Source: Trebouxia sp. TZW2008
Lineage: Eukaryota; Chlorophyta; Trebouxiophyceae; Trebouxiales; Trebouxiaceae
Length of the DNA stretch: 64,000 nt
Assembly: GCA_002118135.1 (NCBI GenBank)
Contig: BDIU01000174.1
Coordinates: 1 to 64,000 of the forward strand
Direction: 5' to 3'
The notes under the pieces are model-generated. The model was not told the DNA's origin, made no database searches, and saw only the letters and a list, made by a program, of their open reading frames with translations. Positions 20,601 through 30,650 of the stretch are shown here, piece after piece (the stretch's first letter is position 1; each line of letters opens with the position of its first letter). A program made the position numbers and the translations under genes.

Positions 20601-23600
20601 TGTTTGAGTGCTCCAGTGTGTGCATAGCTGAGCTTGCTGGGCCTGTTTATTATGCATGGTAGTTATCAATATCCCTCATTTTGCAGGTATTTTGAAGTCA
20701 AATTTTTCAAGGTGCTGATCCTTGTGCACAAATTCCTGCTGCAATGCCCTGACTTCCAGTTCAGATCTGGAGCAGGGTCAAATCCTGCAGCACGCCGCAC
20801 TCCCGCTGAGAGGCACAATAGGCAGTTGGCGCCATCAACAGAATCACAGCCAGGGCCTCCTTTGCGTGCAATGATCAATACAGCTTACAGCACGAGGGAA
20901 GGGTCCACTGCAACAGGAGCGTTAGTACTAGGCAGGTCTCAAGCGAGGAATGATATAAGAGTCAACCAGGTACAGTTGGTTGCACTGACTGAATGAGTGA
21001 GCACTTCCAGATTCGGCGGTATTGATGCAGTTAGAATGCAACGATTGGTTCCTGATTGCGCTGTCCTTACATAAAGAATGTCCTTATAGCAGGTGTCCTT
21101 ACATGGAGAGATTATTGTATGCTGCTTTGTCTCTTACTTGGACGCTCCTCTGTTGCATGGGCTCGTGTTCTGTGCAAGTGCTTGCATGACTTGTGGCACA
21201 AGCTGTAATATGTGCCACACACAATGTGCTTGCTCAACTTGTGCATTATGGTATTCTTGTGATGTCTTCACTGTGTGGCACATGCGATCAGCCTCTCAAT
21301 GCAATGCAATGTCACATGCAGGCAACTTCGGCGCCAAGAAACAGCTCAGCAAGTCTCAGTCAGCAGAACGCGCCTGGTCGCTTCTCTGCTGCAACCCCAC
21401 AGCTCAACAGAGGCACGGGTGGCACTGCATTTGGTCACAGGGGTATGGCAGGTCCAGGTCCTTATGTCAACAATACACGGGGTCAAGGTGCTCAGGGCAA
21501 CAACGTGCGGGGTCAAGGTGCTCAGGACAATAATGTACGGGGTCAAAGTGCTCAGGGCAACAATGTGTGGGGTCAAGGTCCTCGTGGCATCAATGTACCC
21601 AGTCCAGGTCCTCATGGCAGCAGCGTACCCAGTCAAGGTCCTCACAGCATCAATGTACCCAGTCCAGGTCCTTATGTCAACAATGTACAGGGTCAAGGTG
21701 CTCAGGGCAACGATGTATATGGTCAAGCTCCTCGAGGCAACAGTGTACCCAGTCAAGGCCCTCGTGGCATCAATGTACCCAGTCCAGGTCTTCATGGCAT
21801 CAATGTAACTAGTCCAGGTCCTCATGGCACTAGCGTACGGGGTCAAGCTCCTCAAGGCAACAGTGTACAGGGTGGACCTTCATTTGGCACAGGTAGCAGG
21901 CCACAGCGCATGCTGGCCACTCCTGCAAGGACAGTGACCTACCATCATGCTCCCACCAACAGCAGCAATGGAGCTTTGGCCACTGGCAGCAACCAAGATC
22001 GTTCATCTCAGCATGGTGCGAACAGAGGCAACGGAGCTTTGGTTACTGGCAGCAACCCAACTGGTTTGCGGTCATCTGGACCTCAGCATGATGCGAACAG
22101 TGGCAGTTTGGCCGTTACAACAGGTAAGCCTGTTGCGTGTGCCATGTGTCATGTTTGCCAATCCCCAGACTGCCAGAGCATGTAATATGTTTCAGACCTG
22201 TCATGTGAGCAAGGCTTGGTCCCAAAACTGTGCATGATGCGAAGGTGGGTCTGCTGCATGTTCATACTCTCAGCACAGCATAGCTAGTGTCTATGGTGCA
22301 AGCCCTGCTCAAATGTACAGATGCCATAAGATTCACTGCAGATCCATGTGGGATGCGAGACTTGGCCAACAACTGTTTCTATTCACCCTTCACATTCAGT
22401 GTGAATGGTTCAAGTCAGCATGAGACCGAACTGGTTGGGGTCAAGCAATTGTTGCAGAACATACCTTGCTGTTTCGCAAGTTGAACATTAGACGCCCATC
22501 CCGTGATGCTCAGAACAAGCCAGCCTGGTGAGACAAGTTTTGTGCCACACACATCTAGCACCCTCGCTGGAAAATGTAATCATCATGATAAATATTATCA
22601 ATGTTACGATCATCATTACTGTTATTGTTATACTTTGCTGAGGCTGCTAAGCTTGTCTAGCTTGCGTCACTGATGGATGCAAGAAGAGAGCAAGGAAGGA
22701 AGGAACAAGTGCAAGCGTGAGGGAATGAATTAACGAGGGTGTAAGTCGATGTACGCATGAGTGAGTACATGATTGAATGAATGAGTGAATCAAGATTGTC
22801 AACTTTGCCCTTCCTGGCCTGCAGGATTGGCAAGCATGATCAGCCCAGCTCCACCGCCACCTAGGACACTTCCAATCAGACTTCAGGTATTTGTTCTGCT
22901 CAACAAGAGTGTTTTGGCTGCACGCATATAGTCGCCCAGTGTCGTCTTGCAATGTGTTGCAACGAGCGTCGCAACGAAATAATTCATTTCTGATGTAGTA
23001 CCATTGACTCCTTACATCTCCTTTATCAAAAGCCTCTACTCGCCATTTGTTGCATCACAGTTCAGACCTGAAGTGGCATTATAGAGCATCTTGCGTCATC
23101 ATTTGATCCTTGACTGCTGCTACAGTGACTTCTCCTTGTTGCAACTACTTTGTTTACCAAAAAGCTTGTTTTTACATCATACAAGCCTACTCAAAGGCAC
23201 CACTTCAGTCAGAGTGCAGATCTTGGTTCCCAGTTGCATTGTCCCTACATTAAGATTGTCTTTGCAAAGAGAAGTTACTGTTGAGAAGTTCCCTGCATGC
23301 GTGTCTTGTCACTGTGAGTTGCAAGCAGTGCTGCAGGCTGAGGGTCTCTCATCTCAGGCGACTGGCAGTTTCACAGACTGTGCAGAATCCTGCCAGACTT
23401 TTCACAGACCCTCACCAGTCCTCAAGCTCTTGCGCCTGTGATTTCTCACAAAGTTTGATTTCAAGATGCCAAATGATGCCAGCAATTCAGCACACAGCAC
23501 ATAAAAACCACAGCAGGGGACAAACTGCACAAGACAAATGCTTCGATGCTTCAGAGTAACGTGTGCACTGTTTGCAGGGCTCGAGCGTTGTTGGTTGGGG

Positions 23601-23631
23601 TCCAAGCATGCCAGAAACAAGGCAGCACTAA
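14691..23631 (+). CDS. pseudokinase-KEN domain (IRE1/RNase L-like) protein
   Basis: Proposed exons: 14691-14789, 14951-15055, 15483-15809, 16211-16328, 16935-17053, 17880-18050, 19415-19662, 20687-20969, 21322-22123, 22825-22886 and 23578-23631, in phase throughout (795 aa). FNELNPTNILI stands where kinases have HRDLKPxNILI, NTEVAALGRVIYFICTAGRH resembles subdomain IX (DVfSLGcvfYyilTgG), and PSVGPSLSYVMQHPAWW matches the end of the IRE1 kinase fold. The KEN ribonuclease domain follows (SLRDLLRFMKNSSKH, then YFEVKFFKVLILVHKFL). No ATP-binding lobe, Lys or DFG was found, so the kinase is dead or some exons were missed. The RNK.HHY-type catalytic stretch is altered to KNSSKHE. The C-terminal tail is repeat-rich. 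The start may lie further upstream, since the frame is open before 14691. Confidence 0.6.
15178..15225 (-). repeat. dispersed repeat R2, minus copy
   Basis: Reads on the minus strand as the R2 core 'cttggcaggctcagcaggcc' followed by 'caactaggtacgtac'. It lies in an intron of the KEN gene and is flanked by an 'atgaatgaataatga' simple run, as several other R2 copies are. Confidence 0.6.
17326..17385 (+). repeat. dispersed repeat R2, plus copy
   Basis: Core 'tgctagacaggctgagcagg' followed by 'ccccagctaggtatgtactg'. It sits in the KEN gene intron between 17053 and 17880. The 'cagctag|gtatgt' inside R2 looks like a donor site, so R2 could be mistaken for an exon end. Confidence 0.7.
17774..17900 (+). 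repeat. 71-bp tandem duplication of a KEN-gene acceptor junction
   Basis: The segment 'ttgacttg...ctgctgcattgyag|gtatgttcagaattg' occurs twice with a 71-bp offset. AG|GT falls at 17807-17810 and again at 17878-17881. The second copy joins the true exon 17880-18050; the first is a decoy containing a copy of the exon's first bases. Both copies keep a usable AG|G, so alternative 3' splice-site use is conceivable. Confidence 0.75.
19138..19200 (+). repeat. dispersed repeat R3, plus copy
   Basis: Block 'gagccagcctggcaaggccg' followed by 'gccacacacacacctagcat' and 'tttgctgg'. Related copies are at 22505-22575, 57345-57385 and, on the minus strand, 56920-57290. It lies in an intron of the KEN gene. 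Confidence 0.6.
19716..20290 (+). repeat. tandem duplication of an R2-containing segment
   Basis: Two units of about 330 bp each begin with the R2 core ('agacaggctcagcaggyccag' and 'ttaggta/ctaggta') and end with a shared stretch ('ctgtcaagtgtctctg', 'ttgcc', 'gcctt', then 'tctgtcctgtgayatg'). The second unit starts near 20050. Intronic in the KEN gene. Confidence 0.65.
20411..20575 (+). repeat. dispersed repeat R1
   Basis: Starts 'tgactgctttgctgaccaag' and contains the 'ttcagaggtactttggcagt' and 'cagaatgcaggcattggttc' blocks. Plus orientation like all other R1 copies found; intronic in the KEN gene. Confidence 0.65.
21005..21125 (+). repeat. dispersed repeat R1
   Basis: Contains 'cagttagaatgcaacgattg', 'gttcctgattgcgctgtcct' and a repeated 'tgtccttacat' near the end, matching the R1 3' half. 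Intronic in the KEN gene. Confidence 0.65.
21440..21880 (+). repeat. in-frame 30-bp coding repeat (10-residue units)
   Basis: About fourteen units of the type GxNVPSPGPH or GNNVRGQGAQ lie in KEN-gene exon 21322-22123. The unit is exactly 30 bp and preserves reading frame, so unlike the other arrays in this window it is translated. The product is a disordered Gly/Pro/Gln/Asn-rich tail. Confidence 0.85.
22505..22575 (+). repeat. dispersed repeat R3, plus copy
   Basis: Block 'aagccagcctggtgagacaa' followed by 'gtgccacacacatctagcac' and 'ctcgctgg'. It shares the same order of sub-blocks as the copies at 19138 and 57220. Intronic in the KEN gene. Confidence 0.6.
23150..23290 (+). repeat. dispersed repeat R1
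   Basis: Contains 'ctcaaaggcaccacttcagt', 'cttggttcccagttgcattg', 'tccctacattaagattgtct' and 'agagaagttactgt'. Located in the last intron of the KEN gene. Confidence 0.65.
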
Positions 23632-23640
23632 AGTGTGCAC

Positions 23641-23874
23641 GCATGAAGCTGTTATGCCAGGGGTTTTGTTATGACGGCACAGAAGAATCTCACAGTGAAA
23701 GCTCAAAGGATTGTGCACGCATCAAGCTGTTATGCCAGGGGTTTTGATATGACAGCACAGAAGAATCTCACAGTGAAAGCTCAGAGGATTGTGCACGCAT
23801 CAAGCTGTTATGCCAGGGGCTTTGATACGACAACACAGAAGAATCTCAAAGTGAAAGCTCAAAAGATGACTACG
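23641..23874 (+). repeat. three-copy 78-bp tandem repeat after the KEN stop codon
   Basis: Units begin 'gcat(g/c)aagctgttatgcca' at 23641, 23719 and 23797 and include 'cacagaagaatctca'. 78 is a multiple of three, so an artificial frame stays open across the units, but they lie after the predicted stop at 23629-23631 and probably belong to the 3' untranslated region. Confidence 0.8.
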
Positions 23875-24646
23875 CCATTTGCACCTTCAGACTGGCAAAA
23901 TTACACCCAATATGCAGATTTTCCAAAAATTCAAACTGTATATATTCCGCTGTTCTTCATTTTGTTGTGCTTAGAGGTCAATATTCTGCTTTGATCAAAA
24001 TTCTATATCAGCGTGTCAGGCGTCCCGATGTGTCAGCGTTGTCTATTTGCAGCAATTAACAACAAGATATGTGTTGAAACAAGTTGTGTTTGTCACAGAG
24101 CCATAACCCCCTTGTATAGAAGCATGAATGCAATCCTTGATTGGCATACAGTACACCAAAGTTGCTAGTCTTTGCTGAAAGTTGAGTGCAGCTGACATCT
24201 TTATGCTTTGCCACCAGATGTGTATGTTATCATATCAAGCAGTATACTCTCGTATCTGTCTCGATATATTGCTGCTCATTGTCAGCAGGCCTCAGCTTTT
24301 GTGACTGATATACCTCAGTTATTGTCAGCTGCTGACAATGTCTGCTGCAGAGTTTGCTTTTCAGACAGAGGACATGTCAGGTTGCGGCACAGATACAACA
24401 CCTCACAGCTATCACATTGATATAAATCATTCCGCTTGTGCGCTTGACTGTTCCATGTGGGTTCTGGCATGATACATTTGTGTCTATCTTGTCGCAAACA
24501 TTCCCCTGCGTGTCTAAATCTGAAACACGAAAGAGCAGATTTCTTCTCATCTTTTGTGCGTTTGGGTCCGGATCAAAGTTCCTGCGGCTTTCAATTGTAT
24601 GGTCCCGCCGCAAATGATATTTACTGCGACATGAGGCGAAGCAGTC
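23875..24646. other. intergenic stretch between KEN and AUP1-like genes
   Basis: Three-prime flank of the KEN gene and presumed promoter of the AUP1-like gene. AT-rich up to about 24250. No open frame or repeat with support was found. Confidence 0.5.
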
Positions 24647-27600
24647 ATGCAGCGCACCATGATTGCGGGTGCAACTGTTTCTCCACAGAGAACGTGCACC
24701 TGTGCTTCCGAAAGTGGTGTCGCTTTACGACAAGGACTTAGCTCGGGTGCCGGACGTCATCGCGCCGTGCATGCGTCTGCAAATGGCAGTGTTGCATGTT
24801 TGCAAAGACTTCTACGGTTGCCTCGCCGTTCGAAGCAGCAACTGCGGAATGTCGTGTCGGCAGTGGCAGTGACTGATCAGGAAGCTCGATATCCGACACC
24901 TCTGTCAAAGCCGACTGCGCAGCAGATATTCACTTTGCGACACGTCCCTCAATGGTCACCGTCTCTATTGCTGTACTTCCCATTAGGCGAGTTTGCAGTC
25001 TAAACTCTGGGGCATGCATGCACCACAGTCTCAGGTACAAATAGTTGCCTGACTGTAGAAGCCATGCAGGAGTCATGCTGGCGAGCATACGCATGGCACT
25101 GTGGATAGCACTGTTGGCCGCAGATGTGCCATGGCTGACCGACAACAACACATCAATAGCAGGTGAACTGTGACTGAGCATGTGTAGGACGCTGCAATTT
25201 TACAAACTAGTACTGTGTGACACGCACAGTCCATGACTGAACGCCTCAGCTGGGTTTTGAACCTGACTCTAGCTCAAACTCTGCTGAGCTGTGTGGAATG
25301 CTGAGTGTTGCTTTATGTGGAGATCAAGACAAAGGATTGTTGAATCTTGTGTGCAGCTTTGCAGCGCATCCTGGGCCTGCAGATCAAATGGCACCGTGAA
25401 GACTTGATACCAGAGCAGCGGCATGTGATGGTCAGTAATCATCTGACAGCTGGCGATCTCATGATGCTATACAGCCTGCCCCAGCATTATGTGCATCTGA
25501 TCAGCGCAAAGCTACCTGAGCGCATCAGTCAGGTACAGTGACTCCTCTTTGTAACGACTGCTTTGGCTCCCAAGAAAATTGTCCTTACATCGAATTGTCC
25601 TTACGCAGAGGGACCATTCAAACCATTCAAAACGCAGTGATCAGTTCCCGATGACATTGTCCTTACGTCAAGAACGTCCTTACATCAAGTGTCTGCACAA
25701 AGAGATGTTACTGTACACTCAAGTCTGTACCTCTGTCACGTGCAGGCAACTGCACAATGTCAACATGACATTATGATTTCATGCGGTGTCTTGTCATGCA
25801 ATGTCTTGCTGACAACATTTCACGGGGCAATGTCACAGTACAGCTCATCTGTGTAAGTTGGCAATAGACCCGGGCTGCCTCTATAAACAGAGGCTCCCGT
25901 TATGACGCCTGACGTTGTAGACTTTTTTTTTTCTTGGCAATCATCTGCAAAGGATTCTAATACAATACAGCGCTGACGTCAGCGCGTGTCTGGTCCTGCA
26001 AATTGTCCTGCTGAGTTGGACGTCAAACTGTCAGTGGTGGGTCCAGGGTTCAATTCTTGGTCTATTGATACCGTTCAAAAAGCTGTGCGCCTGCAGGCAA
26101 GCAATCACCGAGTCAAGCTTTGGCATGCCACCAAGGAAACCTATCAGGATTTGTCAGATAACCCAACTCAGTCTGATCCCATTCATTTGTTTCCAGGTGG
26201 GCTCTGCTGCCACCACTGCTACTAGCGCATCTTGCATCTGTCCTTAGTACAAGCCTGAGCCCTTATCCTAAGTCTCAAGCCTGCATGCATCACTTTTGCA
26301 TGATGGAAACAGCAGATGTGGTTGAGAGGCTACTAAGTTGTCTTTCATCTTTCCTAAGTCTGAGTCATAAGTCTTAAGTCCTGAGTCTGAGTGTTGTGTC
26401 CAAAACAATCCCATGTCCTGAGTCTGTACAACTCTGTATGCAACAATTCTGGGTGAAAGACAAAACAGGTATCCACTTGAAGTCACTGGCTTGTCTTGCA
26501 TCTGTCCAAGTCTGCATGACTTTGAATGCATCAACTTTGCATGATAGACCTATCAGCTGTCAGCACAAAGCTACTAGCCCATCTTTCATCTGTCCAAGTC
26601 TGCGTGACTCTGAATGCATCAACTTTGCGTGATACAGTCATCAACTGTCAGCACAAAACCGCTAGCCCATCTTTCATCTGTCCAAGTGTGCATGTCTCTT
26701 CATACAGTACTTTTGCATGATAGAGTTATCAACTGTCAGCACAAAATCACTGGCTTGTTTTGCATCTGTCCTAGCCTGCGTGACTCTTTATACGTTACTT
26801 TTGCATGATGGACCTATCAGCTGTCAGCACAAAGCTACTAGCCCATCTTTCATCAGTCCAGGTCTGCGTGACTCTGACTGCATTACTTGTGCATGATAGA
26901 GTCATCAGCTGTCAGCACAAAACCACTAGCTGATCTTTCATATGTCCAAGTCTGCATGTCTCTGAATGCATCAAATTTGCATAGCAGAAATATCAGCTGT
27001 CAGCACAATGCTAATAGCTTGTATTGCATCTGTCCAAGTCTGCGGGACTCTTGATACGTTACTTTTGCATGATAGATTTGTCAGAAGCCAGCACAGTGCT
27101 GGTAGCTTGTCTTTCTGTCCCATTCTGCATGACTCTTGACTGCATTGACCTTGCATGATAGAGACAGCAGATGTCAGCACAGCGCTACCAGCTTGTCTTT
27201 CACACATCCAAATCCAGATGACTCTGAATGCATCAGATTCGCACCCTAGAGCCATCACATGTCGGCAAGAAGCTGGCAAATGAGAAGTTGAACGCAGCAA
27301 ATCTGATAGCAGCAAGCTTGCTGCTCCTCTAGAGGAAGCAGTAGCAAGCTTTCTGGGATCAGATTTGCAGCAGCCGGTTTGTTGCCAACGTCTGACAACT
27401 CTAACATGCAAAGCCCTTGACTGAGATGACCAGTGCATCAAATTTCCATGATAGGGTTGATGCATTAGAGATTCCAGTCAAGGGCTGTGCATGATAGAGT
27501 TGTCAAATGTTGGCAAGAAAATGACAGCTGCAATTGTGATCTCAGAAAGCTTGTTGCTGCTGCCTGTAGTTGTTGGCATGACTCCACATCAACTTTGCAT

Positions 27601-29308
27601 GATGGCGCTATTAGATGTTGGCAACAAGCTGGCAGCAGCAAATGTTTTGTTGAACAGCTTGCTGCTGCTGCATTTGTTTCCAAATGCATTGATGTCAGCA
27701 TTGATTTATGTATGCAGAGATTCTGTTGCCTGTTGCCCAACATATCAGAACTTGCTGCTGCTGCCTGTAGAGGATTGTAATGACTAAATGATGAGACATG
27801 AGATGTTGGAAAGCTTGCTGCTGCTGCCTGTAGAGGGTATATTGACTAATGGATGAGGCACATGACGATAACAAGCTTGCTGCTGCTGCTTGTAGAGAGT
27901 GTCGTGACTAATTGCCGAGGCACGTGATGTCAGAAAGCTTGCTGCTGTTGCCTGTAGAGGGTGTGATGACGAATGGATCAGGCATGGTCCAATTCAGCAG
28001 AGGATTCATGCGCTTTGGCAGGAAGCTGCCCATTGTGCCGGTGGCCCTTAGGGTTTCCGTACCGTGGAACATCCAGACCCATACTCTGACCTCCAGTTTT
28101 GCAGCAAATCTTTTCTGGTTTTGTTTTGTACCATGGGTGAAGTTAGATGCCACAGTTTTGAAGCCAATGTCACTGGCAGAGGTGCGCCTTCTGAATCGTC
28201 CTGCTCATCAGATGTATGATGCGGCGCACAAATGCAAGCACTTCATTCATTCAAGGCCCTCGAGCAAATGCATGCTAGACAGCCTCAGCAGGCCCAGCAG
28301 GCCCAGCTAGGTATGTACCGCAGCAATCAAATGTCATCAACCAGTTTGGTCCTGTGCTACACCAAACCATTTGTGTTGAACATGGAGGTCACTGACTGCT
28401 GAGCACCTCAGCATACGCACTAGTGTGAGCACAATCAGACAAGTGCAAGCTTGAAGTAAAACACTCCTCATCAACTGGACGACAGTGCGCACCAACATGA
28501 CTACTCCATTATCAGCAGCAGTATGAGCATCAGCACAAGCACAAGCACAGGCATAAGCACAAAGGCATGTACTGCTTATTAAGTGCGTCACAGCGCACAA
28601 AGGACATGAGCACTTCAGCGTCAGCACAGGCACAAGCATTAGCATGAAGGCATGCACTGCTTATCAAATGCGTGACGGTGCACACAGCAGGAGCATCAGT
28701 ATGAGCATGAGCCCAAGCACAAGCATGCACTCCTCATCAAATGCATGACAGTGCACACAGTTTGAGCATCAGTATGAGCGTGAGCCCAAGCACAAGCCTG
28801 CAATTCTCATCAATTGCATCACAGCGCACAAAGACATGAGCATTTCAGCAACAGCATGAGCACAAGCTTGAAGGCATGCACTGCTTATCAGATGCATAAT
28901 AGTGGACACAGGCACAAGCAACCCAGCATAAACATGCCAGCGTGAGCATGCGCTGATACACGTATGCACACCAGAAAGTATTAATTGCGGAATATACTAC
29001 CAACACTATTAACTATTGTGTGAACTTCTGTTGCATTTGGACATAGTAGAATGACTTTCTTGGCACGGTCTGTATGACCTCCCGCTGGGTTCATGAAACA
29101 GTAAAGGTAAACTGGTTGGTTGGTTGCTTGGTTGGTTGATGATTGATTGATCAGTTTTATTGCCTGCATGCAGGGACAAGGCAATGGTGCTTTTGTAGAG
29201 AGTGTGCAGAAGGTGATTGCCTCAGAGCTAGGCGTTGGGATTGCTGACATGACCAACCAGGAAAAGAAACAGCTCATTCGGCAGTACAGCAAGAAACGCA
29301 AGCAGTGA
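24647..29308 (+). CDS. AUP1-like lysophospholipid acyltransferase, 355 aa
   Basis: Exons 24647-24986, 25070-25162, 25357-25532, 26097-26196, 27958-28181 and 29174-29308; phases agree throughout. The first ~90 residues are basic and Ser/Ala-rich (targeting-like). A hydrophobic hairpin follows (LLLYFPLG, then MLASIRMALWIALLAAD), then the acyltransferase boxes NHLTAGD (HX4D) and HLFPEGVMTNG, which is formed across an exon junction. The C-terminal exons (FVESVQKVIASELGV, DMTNQEKKQLIRQ) resemble the segment after the acyltransferase domain in AUP1, an ER/lipid-droplet protein of lipid and ubiquitin-linked quality control. No CUE domain is visible, so the protein is shorter than animal AUP1. Intron 1 requires a GC donor (AG|GCGAGT); the nearby GT breaks the frame. 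The ATG follows an in-frame stop. Confidence 0.75.
25551..25725 (+). repeat. dispersed repeat R1, best-preserved copy
   Basis: Starts 'gtaacgactgctttggctcc' and contains 'aagaaaattgtccttacatc', 'cgcagagggaccattcaaac', 'tgatcagttcccgatgacat' and three 'gtccttac' repeats, ending 'agagatgttactgtac'. Located in the AUP1-like intron 25533-26096. Confidence 0.7.
25868..25950 (-). repeat. hairpin-bearing dispersed element, copy 2
   Basis: On the minus strand: A-rich run, 'caggcgtcataacgggagcc', loop and 'agaggcagcccggg'. The stem GCCTCT/AGAGGC is perfect and is extended by CGGG/CCCG across a small bulge. It lies in an AUP1-like intron, opposite to gene direction. Confidence 0.65.
26230..27275 (+). 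repeat. intronic satellite, about 88-bp unit, roughly 11 copies
   Basis: Repeating order of sub-blocks: 'tcatctgtccaagtctgc', 'gactctgaatgcatcaactt', 'tgcatgatagacctatcagc' and 'tgtcagcacaaa'. It fills most of the AUP1-like intron 26197-27957. Copies vary by several percent and small indels, so it is an old or slowly homogenised array. Confidence 0.8.
27547..27985 (+). repeat. tandem copies of the acceptor junction of AUP1-like exon 5
   Basis: The junction 'cttgctgctgctgcctgtag|agggt' recurs near 27547, 27751, 27816, 27876 and finally 27936-27960, where it borders the real exon (27958). The copies also include the first ~25 exon bases (compare 'gatgacgaatggatcaggc' with 'attgactaatggatgaggca'). 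Spacing is about 61-66 bp. At least three copies keep a CTGTAG or TTGTAG acceptor and could act as decoys. Confidence 0.8.
28266..28390 (+). repeat. dispersed repeat R2, plus copy
   Basis: Core 'gctagacagcctcagcaggc' plus an extra 'ccagcagg', then 'ccagctaggtatgtaccgca' and a tail shared with the 20050 copy ('cagtttggtcctgtgct', 'aaacca'). Intronic in the AUP1-like gene. Confidence 0.7.
28395..28970 (+). repeat. intronic tandem array, about 130-bp units, roughly four or five copies
   Basis: Units contain 'aggcatgcactgcttatcaa', 'atgcgtgacagtgcacaca' and runs of 'agcatgagcacaagcac'. Located in the last intron of the AUP1-like gene. No coding match was found. Confidence 0.7.
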
Positions 29309-29440
29309 GCTTGCGGAACTCTTTGCTGTAGATTTCTCTTTCTCTGAAAAGTGCTGCGTCAACTTTTTGCTTTTATATCTTTGGCAAGAGAATGTCTGCA
29401 GACATTCACTGATGCCGAACTCAATACATATGGATAGGAT

Positions 29441-29962
29441 CTAGGATCTATCGATATAGATTATCTTTTTGTTCTGTGTCAACTTGTGCAACTTGGCCTC
29501 TGCAGGGGCATAGCCCATGTTTGCATACAGTTTTGAAAATGTTTGCGTGCAATTTTGGTAAATATCTATAGACGCTGCGTGAAATTCGACATGGGCACCA
29601 GTTTTGTATGAAGTCTTTTGCTCTTCAGCTTCAGAGATATGTCCTGTCTTGATCTCCAGCCCGTTCAGCTGTTGAGCGTTTGCTACATGTATGCATGGAG
29701 AAGCTGCTGTGCAGTCCTGACGTTGAACTCTGCTAGAGGGCACAATCCATATTAGCCGAACACTATCCAAGAAAGTAGTGCAACACAAGCGTCCATCACT
29801 TCTCAATCTGACGCAAAATTGCGCAGTCAGGCTGTGGTTCACGCTCCTGCGTTGCCAAATGCCAAATGGAGATTGCAATTCCAATTCTGCAAGTGAGCAT
29901 ATGCAACATATGTGTTGCAAGCCAAAGTTTTGCGACAGATGTTGCTGCAATCCATCTGACAT
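29441..29962 (-). CDS. uncharacterised single-exon ORF, 173 aa
   Basis: ATG at 29962 and uninterrupted to TAG at 29441, which is long for this stop-rich sequence. The C-terminal half looks protein-like (HISEAEEQKTSYKTG, KLYANMGYAPAEAKLHKL), with no low complexity and no recognised domain. It lies between the 3' ends of the AUP1-like (+) and NERD1-like (-) genes. It could be a small intronless gene, a retrocopy or chance; no homology could be assessed. Confidence 0.35.
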   Translation of the reverse strand: MSDGLQQHLSQNFGLQHICCICSLAELELQSPFGIWQRRSVNHSLTAQFCVRLRSDGRLCCTTFLDSVRLIWIVPSSRVQRQDCTAASPCIHVANAQQLNGLEIKTGHISEAEEQKTSYKTGAHVEFHAASIDIYQNCTQTFSKLYANMGYAPAEAKLHKLTQNKKIIYIDRS

Positions 29963-30159
29963 ATAGAGGCAAATGATAGTTCACATCGTCACGGTGACTA
30001 AAGCTAAACATCATCGTCGAGCGTGAGGTTCATATACTCTAATGCTCTTCAGGAGAGAACAGATGTGAAGGTTTGACAGTGAACAAAATCATGTTAAGTA
30101 GCCTCACAGAGGCTTCTGCAGGACATAGACAAATTGTCCATTTGACCATTTGTATGATT

Positions 30160-30650
30160 CTTCAAGCCCCAGAATAGTTTCCTGCATGGTCATACGCCGC
30201 TTGCTGAACGATCAAGGCTTCAAAATGATGTGAGCTGATGTCTTTGATCAGCATCATAACCACCTCCGGGTGACTTGTCAGAGGCCATGTGATTGTCCTG
30301 CATGCTTGCAAGACAGTTGCTGAAGAATGACCTAGCATGGACATCAGCTGCGTTTATATCCTTTTCGTTTTCCATGTCAGACTGACTAGGTGACTTGTCA
30401 CAGTCCATGGGGTTGTTGCTGATGACGATGAGACATCTGCTGAAAGACCATGGCATTGAGTTCAGCTGAGTTAATGTTTCTGATCTGGTCCACATCAAAC
30501 TCACCAGCAGACTTGTCACAGTCCATGCGGCTGTTTCTGATGATGACAAGACATCTGCTGAAAGACCATGGCATCAATCTCAGCTGAGCTAATGTTTCTG
30601 ATCTGTTCCACACATCAAAGTCACCAAGTAACTCGTCACAATCCATGCAG
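30160..30650 (-). repeat. tandem copies of the 3' coding end of the NERD1-like gene
   Basis: Four decayed units of about 120 bp follow the stop at 30651. Each contains copies of the last codons ('ctgaaagaccatggcat', 'tcagctgagctaatgt', 'catcatcagaa' on the plus strand). They reproduce EINAMVFQQMSR in shifted frames and are not in frame with the gene. Confidence 0.8.

Noticed and set aside
21346..21855. Minus-strand ORF of repeated 'TRTWTGYID' units
   Set aside because: Antisense shadow of the 30-bp coding repeat in the KEN-gene exon; the plus strand has the phase-compatible splice sites.
26035..26075. Second tRNA-like word (gggttcaattc)
   Set aside because: No complete cloverleaf could be drawn; it sits just before an AUP1-like exon acceptor and is probably chance.
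26230..27275. CRISPR-like regular repeats
   Set aside because: The 88-bp units are contiguous tandem repeats with no unique spacers; it is an intronic satellite in a eukaryote.
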